Source of the DNA: a virus
IMG/VR virus record: IMGVR_UViG_3300030104_004692
Coordinates: 1 to 40,552 of that record
Strand: one strand, 5' to 3'
DNA: 40,552 nucleotides
Shown: positions 22,497-29,168 of the stretch, piece after piece
How positions within the stretch are numbered: the stretch's first letter is position 1
How the letters are laid out: each line of letters starts with the position of its first letter
Notes under the pieces: generated by a model
What the model was told of the DNA's origin: nothing
The model's database searches: none
Seen by the model: only the letters and a program-made list of their open reading frames with translations
Program-made: the position numbers and the translations under genes

Positions 22497-22663
22497 TAAT
22501 TATTTAAAAAGAAAGCAGTTGCCTCCGAATCATCTTTAATATCCTGTGGATATGTTGTATTTAATTTTTGCACGATATTATTTATATCTCTTGCAAATTG
22601 ATTTAAGTTCTCAGCTTGATATGTTGGTGTTGCTTGAGACACTATTTGATTTACTTTTGCCAT
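22496..22663 (-). CDS. 55-residue small late protein
   Basis: The frame starts at the ATG at 22663, overlapping the stop of the tail gene (TAATG), and ends at the TAA at 22496-22498. The product begins MAKVNQIVSQATPTYQAENL and ends SEATAFFLNN, with a helical middle. The coupling on both sides and the protein-like sequence support a real gene. No known function; probably a small virion or assembly protein. Confidence 0.7.
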   Translation of the reverse strand: MAKVNQIVSQATPTYQAENLNQFARDINNIVQKLNTTYPQDIKDDSEATAFFLNN

Positions 22664-24849
22664 TATCTTCTACCTCCTGCTTGTATGTCTGCTCTAAATG
22701 TTCCAAAACGCCATGTCTGTCCTGTTCCAGTATTTGCTATCTTGAAAGATGCAGCTCTTCCTCTTGATCTACAAAATACCTGAGTGGTGCTAGTTGTGAC
22801 AGTAAATGGTCCAGTTATTAAAGGACCGCTTGTTGAAGATGTCCTAGCGTCTGTTGGAAAATCTCTTAAAAAAATAGTCACTTGTGCATCACCTGTTTGG
22901 TTTTTAAAATCTGGTATAAATCTAGATATTCTCATCATGTATTCTCCACTACCTTCTCTGTCAATATCAAAATCACCAGATTCTATTTGTGCAGGTATCG
23001 CTGTCGTTCCTGCAGTATTGACTTGATCAGTTCCAACTTCATGAGCATAATATCTAGTAGCACCATTAGAAACACCGCTAATAGATCCTTGAGTGGGTGC
23101 TTCTGATGATTCAAACGCTGTAGCATAAGGCGCTCCATACACTCCTTGATCAACCCAAGTTGTTCTATTCAATAAAGTGCCAGTATTAGTTGTCCATACA
23201 CCTCCAGGTATATTTTGACCATCTCTAGTGTTGTAAGTTACCGATCTATCAATAAGGTCAGAAGTTGAAGAAGGATAAAACCAAGTTATTTCATTAAACT
23301 TATCGTTCACACCCGCGTGCACAATTAATTCTGAATTATTATTTATATTACCAAATACATCATCTTCTACTAAACATGGTAATTTTTTTACTGAAGCACC
23401 ATCAAAATAAAAGAAACTATCTTCTGACATCCAATATATAATACCATCAACTTCGATAGCTGCATGTTGTCCAATCAAACCACAGTTTGTACCCACTTGT
23501 TCAAAACCAAAAGTAAAAGGAGCTCCAATAAATCTCATTGTAAATAGTGCAGTATCTGACCAAATGTAATTACCATTTCTACCTCTTAGTGTTCCTATAA
23601 TTTTAGATCCGTCTGCAAGTCTTTGAGTACCTGCAGTATTAGTTGCTGTTGGTGTGTATGAATTTATATTCTCTTGATCAGAAAATCTAATAAACATATC
23701 ATCTTGTGACGTGGTTGTTCCTATAGATGTTTCAGTTCCAAAAAAACATAAGTGTCTGTCAGGAGTTGATACTAATAAATCTCGTGAAGCTGTTGGTGCG
23801 CCTGAAATTAATGTGGCTCTTAAAGGTGTGCTTATAGCTCCTGTAGCTGATGGATCCCATTCTACTGCTACACTGTTAAAAATTAAAGCTATAAGTTTTT
23901 GTCCAAAGTTTGTTAATCTCCATTGTCCTGGTTCAATATCTACTCCCAAACCACTAGCTTGTCCCCAAGGGACAAAGTTAGTTGCATCTTTTACAGTCGA
24001 TCCATCGGCATGAGTTGCATCAGTAGTACCTTGTGCACCTCTACCTAAAGTTTGCAAAACATTTCCTGCTTTATTAGCATAAGTTATTAATTCTGTGCCT
24101 ATTAAGACTGTCCCTGAGTTTGGAAAAAGTGTTGCATCTGTTAAAGTCACAGAAGTGGTATGACCAGCTGCTAACGTTCCACCATTATTCATTGTTGTGG
24201 TAGCAGGATTAAGAGTTGTACCACCAAAATAACCTGTACCAAAACCAAAACCAGGGACCTGAGTTGTATTACCAACTACATAATAAAAATCTAAAGTTGC
24301 AGATCCGGTGGTCGTGAATGCTGATGACGCTCCTTCATTAGAAGGCATTTGAATTGTAAATGTACTTGTTGTAGGTGTGGTTTTTACCTCAAAAGTAGCT
24401 GTAAAACTTGCTGCTGTAAATGCTGATGATCCAGGTATACTACTTACATTAGAAAATACTACTAAATCACCTACATTCAAATCAGTTGTAGAAGGACATG
24501 TAACAGTAACAATATTAGAATTATTTGTTGTAGTAAAACAACTTGTCAAAGATTGTTGTCTTGATGCATCGAGAGGATGAATATCATAAAAAGCACCCTC
24601 ATAATAAATATATAAAATTTTGTTTGTGCCAATAGCTGCATACCTGTTGCCTTTAAGATCAAACCAAGTATGTTGATCTCTAGCTGCACCAACCAAAGTT
24701 GTCGAACCTAATTGTTCCCAGCCACCTATTTTTTCTGGTAATCCATATCTAAATCTAACATACTGACCGTCAATCCAACGACCTTCTGCTCCTGTTTCAG
24801 TGACTTGTTTATCAAATCCGGGTATCAATTGTACTTTTGCTAATGCCAT
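22663..24849 (-). CDS. Large tail hub / stabilisation-type protein
   Basis: 728 residues. The N-terminus PGFDKQVTETGAEGRWIDGQ followed by VRFRYGLPEKIGGWEQL is a signature of large podovirus tail proteins of marine phages (GrW.dG..VRfr.G...kIGGW). The rest is beta-rich with repeated WxxP and YYAHEV-like strands, consistent with a propeller or hub. P22 gp10 and T7 gp12 occupy comparable positions, but I cannot claim homology. The ATG has no ribosome site, and a consensus TATAAT ends six bases before it. Confidence 0.68.
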   Translation of the reverse strand: MALAKVQLIPGFDKQVTETGAEGRWIDGQYVRFRYGLPEKIGGWEQLGSTTLVGAARDQHTWFDLKGNRYAAIGTNKILYIYYEGAFYDIHPLDASRQQSLTSCFTTTNNSNIVTVTCPSTTDLNVGDLVVFSNVSSIPGSSAFTAASFTATFEVKTTPTTSTFTIQMPSNEGASSAFTTTGSATLDFYYVVGNTTQVPGFGFGTGYFGGTTLNPATTTMNNGGTLAAGHTTSVTLTDATLFPNSGTVLIGTELITYANKAGNVLQTLGRGAQGTTDATHADGSTVKDATNFVPWGQASGLGVDIEPGQWRLTNFGQKLIALIFNSVAVEWDPSATGAISTPLRATLISGAPTASRDLLVSTPDRHLCFFGTETSIGTTTSQDDMFIRFSDQENINSYTPTATNTAGTQRLADGSKIIGTLRGRNGNYIWSDTALFTMRFIGAPFTFGFEQVGTNCGLIGQHAAIEVDGIIYWMSEDSFFYFDGASVKKLPCLVEDDVFGNINNNSELIVHAGVNDKFNEITWFYPSSTSDLIDRSVTYNTRDGQNIPGGVWTTNTGTLLNRTTWVDQGVYGAPYATAFESSEAPTQGSISGVSNGATRYYAHEVGTDQVNTAGTTAIPAQIESGDFDIDREGSGEYMMRISRFIPDFKNQTGDAQVTIFLRDFPTDARTSSTSGPLITGPFTVTTSTTQVFCRSRGRAASFKIANTGTGQTWRFGTFRADIQAGGRR

Positions 24850-24854
24850 AGCTT

Positions 24855-24883
24855 ATTATACAATATATTTTTTATTGTTTAAA
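24855..24883 (-). promoter_or_regulatory. Internal late promoter, start-codon proximal
   Basis: On the minus strand, TTTAAA (24878-24883), a 17-base spacer and a perfect TATAAT (24855-24860) precede the ATG at 24849 by only five bases. Transcription would begin at or next to the start codon, with no room for a Shine-Dalgarno sequence. The box lies in the short gap after the third oxygenase gene. Confidence 0.5.
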
Positions 24884-25498
24884 CCCTTTGAACCAAGCTG
24901 GGAGACCTAATAATGGCCTTTTATCTAAATAATTTTCTTTAGCAGTTTTGGATGATGATTTATTATAGTGTAAAAATACTTGTCCACAATCATCACCTTT
25001 AAATTCTTCTCTCCAATGCTCCAAATCACAACCAGAATAAATTAACATATCTCCAGGTTTTAAATCTACCTTAATACCTGCTTGCCCTTTTTTACCTGTG
25101 GGGTCTAAGTATATTGGCCATGGGTCACCACCTAAATTTAATGTGGTAGATATTTCGCAAGAATATCTATCTTTGTGCCTAGCTAACACATCTCCTTTTT
25201 TATAAATTCTAGCATATGAATATGTTTCAGATAATTTTAATCCTGTGTGTTTTTCCATTACAGGTTTTACTTCTTGTAACAATGTTTCCATTGCCAAATC
25301 GGCGTAATGTGAATATGTGTTAGGAACTTGTTCATCATTCCATACCCCCCAATACTCAGTAAAGGGTGATATAAATCTTTGATCAAATAAAAATCTAGCT
25401 GTATTTTTTTTATTTGTAAAATATTTATATACAAAATTTGCAAGATCTTTTGAAATTGCATTTTTTAAAACAGTGTATTTATTTTTTTTAAACGACAT
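24872..25498 (-). CDS. 2OG-Fe(II) oxygenase, prolyl 4-hydroxylase-like
   Basis: 208 residues. The iron site is H108 and D110 in LARHKDRYS and H161 in DLEHWREE, set in a double-stranded beta-helix layout (YSYARIYKKGDVLARHKD, then LKPGDMLIYSGCDLEHWREE, then QVFLHYN). The usual basic residue that holds 2-oxoglutarate is not obvious near QVFLHY, so cofactor binding needs checking. It is the last of three adjacent oxygenase genes and overlaps the middle one by 11 bases. Confidence 0.85.
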   Translation of the reverse strand: MSFKKNKYTVLKNAISKDLANFVYKYFTNKKNTARFLFDQRFISPFTEYWGVWNDEQVPNTYSHYADLAMETLLQEVKPVMEKHTGLKLSETYSYARIYKKGDVLARHKDRYSCEISTTLNLGGDPWPIYLDPTGKKGQAGIKVDLKPGDMLIYSGCDLEHWREEFKGDDCGQVFLHYNKSSSKTAKENYLDKRPLLGLPAWFKGFKQ

Positions 25499-26162
25499 TT
25501 AAAACTCCTTTTGGTATTGCTTGACAGTTCCAGTGTATGAACCTAAAGGGTTCATATCCCATATCAACTACGTATTGATGCGGTAAGTATGAGGGAAAGA
25601 ATATTATTCTACCTGGTTTAACTTTATAATTAATTTGAGAGGATGCATGTGTTACTTTTGCTTTATCTTTTTCTGGTAACAAATTCATTATGTTGCCTGG
25701 TCGCGGGTCCTCGAACAAAGGTAAAGAAGTTTTTTCACTAGCTTTAAGAAAATAGAATCCTGATATATGTCCATTCCAATGAGTATGTAAAGTATGATGT
25801 CCTCCTCCTTGTTTAGCAAACTCTTGAACCCACATTTCTGTTATAAATACTTGATAGTTTGTTAAATCAAAACCCATTTCACTTAGTAAATTATGCGCGG
25901 TTGCTCCTATATAGTTTTGTAAATCTTTAAATTTTGGATCACCAATCAATGATGTTGAATGAAACACATGACCCATATCTCCCTTATTACCAAATTTTTT
26001 ATTGCGTTCATCAATTGATTTTTTTAAATTTTTTTGTGATGTTTTTATGTAAGAGTCGGATGCTTTATTTAATTTATTTACGAATTTTGGTTGATCTGCC
26101 CACCAAATAGGGCATTTAAAATATTCTTCTAATACTAATTGTTTTGGAAATGTCATACTCAT
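25488..26162 (-). CDS. 2OG-Fe(II) oxygenase of the HxHWNGHxSG type
   Basis: 224 residues from the ATG at 26162, which overlaps the upstream stop as ATGA. AGGATGG lies about eight bases upstream; a TTG at 26186 would be the only longer choice. Motifs are LHTHWNGHISGFYFL (H126, H128), LFEDPRPG, FFPSYLPHQY (H195) and FRFIHWN (R207). These match the putative 2OG-Fe(II) oxygenase family common in marine phages (PF13759 type). Substrate unknown. Confidence 0.87.
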   Translation of the reverse strand: MSMTFPKQLVLEEYFKCPIWWADQPKFVNKLNKASDSYIKTSQKNLKKSIDERNKKFGNKGDMGHVFHSTSLIGDPKFKDLQNYIGATAHNLLSEMGFDLTNYQVFITEMWVQEFAKQGGGHHTLHTHWNGHISGFYFLKASEKTSLPLFEDPRPGNIMNLLPEKDKAKVTHASSQINYKVKPGRIIFFPSYLPHQYVVDMGYEPFRFIHWNCQAIPKGVLNVV

Positions 26163-26785
26163 TTGAAAGGCCATCCTAAATTCCAAATAACTAAACTATA
26201 TCTAGTTCCTTTTTTTACCGGACATACTCTATGCCAAACAAAACCTGGAAATACTACTAAAGATCCTTTAGGTAATATTTCTTTACATTTAACAGGTTTT
26301 CTAGGTTTATCAGGATCTAAATTTCTAAAATCAAATTCTAATTCTCCACCTTTATATTCTTTAGGGTCAGATAATGTAACAGTTACAGATAACTTTCTAA
26401 TTTTATTATGTGTAGGATCACCTTCTTGTCTTTGATAAGGTTGATCCCAACTATCACAATGCCAATCATAAAATTGATTTTTAGTATATTTTGTAAACTG
26501 ACAACTTTCTGAAAAATCCCATTGAAAGTTCCAACCAGCCATTGCATTTGCTTGATGAACATATGGTTGTATTTCTTTATAAATCCATCTATCATTCATC
26601 CACGCAATGTTTGAATCTCTTTTTTCTTTTAAATCTTTTGTTTGTTTTTCATTTAATTTTTGATTACCATATCCACCAGTAACTGCCATTTGATCTTGTA
26701 TAGATTTTCCATACTTTACAATGTCATCACAGATACGTTCAGGTATTGCAGACTGAAAATACCAATAATAATTTGTTAAGTTCAT
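26159..26785 (-). CDS. 2OG-Fe(II) oxygenase, PKHD-type
   Basis: 208 residues from the ATG at 26785. A longer start at 26806 adds seven unlikely residues (MCFIETY). The catalytic set is WHCDSW (H109, D111), H185 in VVFPGFVWHRV and R195 in KKGTRYSLVIWNLG. YKGGELEFDF and LPKGSLVVFPGFVWH are typical PKHD-type hydroxylase strands. It begins the three-gene oxygenase block, right after the glycine-rich adhesin genes. Confidence 0.87.
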   Translation of the reverse strand: MNLTNYYWYFQSAIPERICDDIVKYGKSIQDQMAVTGGYGNQKLNEKQTKDLKEKRDSNIAWMNDRWIYKEIQPYVHQANAMAGWNFQWDFSESCQFTKYTKNQFYDWHCDSWDQPYQRQEGDPTHNKIRKLSVTVTLSDPKEYKGGELEFDFRNLDPDKPRKPVKCKEILPKGSLVVFPGFVWHRVCPVKKGTRYSLVIWNLGWPFK

Positions 26786-26803
26786 ATATGTCTCTATAAA
26801 ACA

Positions 26804-26832
26804 CATATAACTGAGTTATATATTAAAGTAAA
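26804..26832 (-). promoter_or_regulatory. Candidate promoter with 17-base palindrome
   Basis: The palindrome at 26805-26821 has perfect eight-base arms (ATATAACT and AGTTATAT) around one central base. On the minus strand, TTTACT (26827-26832) and TATATG (26804-26809) are 17 bases apart and the palindrome fills the spacer, as an operator would. The expected start is near 26797, about 12 bases before the first oxygenase ATG. The -10 match is weak, so an RNA hairpin is the alternative reading. Confidence 0.35.
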
Positions 26833-26846
26833 CATATAAAAATTAA

Positions 26847-28625
26847 TTATGAAATTGTAACTGTATTAGTTCCTGAAACTGTAAAAGTAGCTACCTTACA
26901 TCCTCCAGCAGGAGCTGGTAATGTTGCAACAGTATTAGTACCTGGACTGACTGAAACACTAACACAACCTGGAAATCTTAAAACTACAATTCCAGATCCA
27001 CCTGACCCACCAGTTGATACACTACCACTTGCTGGATTTCCTCCAGCTCCACCACCACCGCCAGCACCAGTATTAGCACTTGCTCCGGTTCCTGGATTAG
27101 CATTTACGTTACCACCTGCTCCACCTCCTCCAGGTCCACCTGCAGCACCATTAGCCGTACCACTTGGTCCTGGACTATTTGGTCCACCACCACCTCCACC
27201 ACCACCTGCTCTTGTAACAGGTGAATTTGTTATTGAAGAAGCTAAACCTGAACCACCAACACCACTAACACAACCAGGATTTCCTGCAGTTGAAGCTCCA
27301 CCACCTCCACCACCTCTTTGGTTATTTGGACCTCCTTCTCCACCATCATTTCCTTGAGGAGGATCAGTTGGAGGTGTATTACCTGAACCATTACCACTAG
27401 CTAATCCTCCAGCTCCACCACCTGATCCACCAGATAAAGCTGCACCTTGGTTTTGTCCACCGCCACCACCACCGTTAGACGTTATACATGAAAAACTTGA
27501 ATTACTTCCGCTAGTACCTTGAAAAGGTGAAGGACCTCCTCCAGCTCCACCTGCTCCAACCACAACGTTAAAAGTTCCTGTTTCAAATTCTATTGCATCA
27601 GCAGGTCGACAAAAAGATTCTCTGTAACCACCAGCTCCGCCACCACCGCCACCGACAGTATCAAAAGCACTTCTAGCACCACCTCCACCACCGCCAGCTA
27701 ATACTAAATAATCTAATGTAAGCAAAAATCTAGGCCATGTTCCTTGTTGCAAGGAATTAAATTGACTTTGCATTGACCATACACCACTTGCTTTGTTTAA
27801 TTCTTTTGTTACGACAGCACCACCGCCACCTGAACCACCTGCTTGACCTGGTGTTCCTGGTGTTGAGTTAGCTCCACCACCACCTCCACCTGTTCCTGGA
27901 CTTCCTGATACTCCTTTAGGCACAGCTCCACATGGTCCTGGTGATTTCGATCCTGGTCCACCTCCACCTGATCCACCACAACCTCCATCTGCTCCTGTTC
28001 CTTCAGCACCACCGCCACCTCCTGCATATGTTGTGCATTCAAAAGATGATCCTGCTCCACCATTACCACCAGCGCTTGAAGTTGAATTTGATCCTACTGC
28101 TCCAGCTCCACCTCCGCCACCACCAGTAAAAGAAGGGTGTCCATTTCCACCATTATTTCCAAGAGGTCCACCAGTACCACCACATCCTGCTCCTCCTGGT
28201 CCTGATCCTCCTCCACCACCAGAAGCTCCTGGATTAGCAGCAAGTGAACCTTGACCACCACCAGCACCTCCACCTGGGCTTGTTAAACAAAATCCAACAG
28301 TACTACCTCCATCAGTCCCTTTACCATCACTATTTGCTCCGGCACCACCGCCACCAATAGTTACTGGATAAGCTGTGTTTCCACTTACAGAAACACAATT
28401 AGAAAATTGAAAACCACCAGCTCCACCACCGCCACCTCCTCGTGTGCCTCCAGCTCCACCACCTGCACCGGCACCAACGACTGCAACATTTAGTACAGTT
28501 GTGCCTGGTTGTGTTGTAAAATTTCCTGTAGATGTAGTAGATGTAATTTTATCTTTTCCAAAAGAAGTTTTATTGGTTTTTCCAATTACTCCACCGTTTG
28601 ATGAGCCAATTTTTGATCTTGGCAT
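26847..28625 (-). CDS. Glycine-rich modular adhesin, two modules
   Basis: 592 residues with two Gly-rich modules at about 44-276 and 303-553. Each begins with a hydrophobic strand (VLNVAVVGAGAGG; LDYLVLAGGGGGG), contains a V-x-V/I-G-x-GG strand, and ends in a VVxKEL or IVVLRFP strand. Between them lies KELNKASGVWSMQSQ...GTWP. The C-terminus (VATLPAPAGG, KVATFTVSG) is beta-rich. The N-terminal 40 residues resemble those of the larger adhesin at 29169-31859, suggesting a shared attachment site. Gly-rich receptor-binding tips of T-even phages form polyglycine-II sandwiches; a similar receptor-binding role is inferred here. AGGAGG precedes the ATG. Confidence 0.8.
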   Translation of the reverse strand: MPRSKIGSSNGGVIGKTNKTSFGKDKITSTTSTGNFTTQPGTTVLNVAVVGAGAGGGAGGTRGGGGGGAGGFQFSNCVSVSGNTAYPVTIGGGGAGANSDGKGTDGGSTVGFCLTSPGGGAGGGQGSLAANPGASGGGGGSGPGGAGCGGTGGPLGNNGGNGHPSFTGGGGGGAGAVGSNSTSSAGGNGGAGSSFECTTYAGGGGGAEGTGADGGCGGSGGGGPGSKSPGPCGAVPKGVSGSPGTGGGGGGANSTPGTPGQAGGSGGGGAVVTKELNKASGVWSMQSQFNSLQQGTWPRFLLTLDYLVLAGGGGGGARSAFDTVGGGGGGAGGYRESFCRPADAIEFETGTFNVVVGAGGAGGGPSPFQGTSGSNSSFSCITSNGGGGGGQNQGAALSGGSGGGAGGLASGNGSGNTPPTDPPQGNDGGEGGPNNQRGGGGGGASTAGNPGCVSGVGGSGLASSITNSPVTRAGGGGGGGGPNSPGPSGTANGAAGGPGGGGAGGNVNANPGTGASANTGAGGGGGAGGNPASGSVSTGGSGGSGIVVLRFPGCVSVSVSPGTNTVATLPAPAGGCKVATFTVSGTNTVTIS

Positions 28626-28634
28626 AGTGTCCTC

Positions 28635-29135
28635 CTATTCGGACACCCAAGATGTGCCATTCCAATCGTATTTGGCTGGTGTTTCCGATTCGTCGTTTGA
28701 TTTAGTTGCTTCCCAACCTTTAGTGTTGTCAGCGTTATATTTTGTTTCGTTCCATGAAATAATATAATTTACATCACCTTCACTTGTAATCGAAGGATAT
28801 GTTATTGGCGATTGCCAATCATCGTTAGAATCTAACGACCATGACGCGTAAGGTTGTGATGCTAAAAATTTATCTTTTACAGGATCATAAATCATTCCAA
28901 TACCTGCATATTGTTTTCTAAAATTGTGATTGTAAGAAGTTTGTTTCCAAATACCGCCATTAAAAAAATTAATACACCATGTTTCTCCATCTACATGCAT
29001 ATCATTTTCTCCTAAATTTCCTGCTGCTGTATTAACATCATTGCCCACCACAACAACTCTTTGTACCACTTGATGTGAATCTGACGTAAATCCTGTTGGA
29101 TCTGTCATTGCTTTTAACTCTGCAAAATGTGCCAT
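28635..29135 (-). CDS. Conserved marine phage structural protein (166 aa)
   Basis: 166 residues. MAHFAEL, then VVQRVVVVGN, then GGIWKQTSYNHNFRKQYAGIG followed by YD..KD.F..SQPYASW form a signature I associate with small virion proteins of marine phages (MAHFA...rV.VV...WkQTSYN..FRk.yAgiG). It lies between the two glycine-rich adhesin genes and may be a fibre chaperone or connector. AAGGAG precedes the ATG. Function inferred from context only. Confidence 0.65.
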   Translation of the reverse strand: MAHFAELKAMTDPTGFTSDSHQVVQRVVVVGNDVNTAAGNLGENDMHVDGETWCINFFNGGIWKQTSYNHNFRKQYAGIGMIYDPVKDKFLASQPYASWSLDSNDDWQSPITYPSITSEGDVNYIISWNETKYNADNTKGWEATKSNDESETPAKYDWNGTSWVSE

Positions 29136-29168
29136 ATCTTTTCTCCTTATCTCATTTATATTTTAATT

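Noticed and set aside
28033-28254. Proline-rich open frame antisense to a glycine-rich adhesin
   Set aside because: Antisense of GGN codon runs reads as CCN proline codons; the open frame is a composition artefact.
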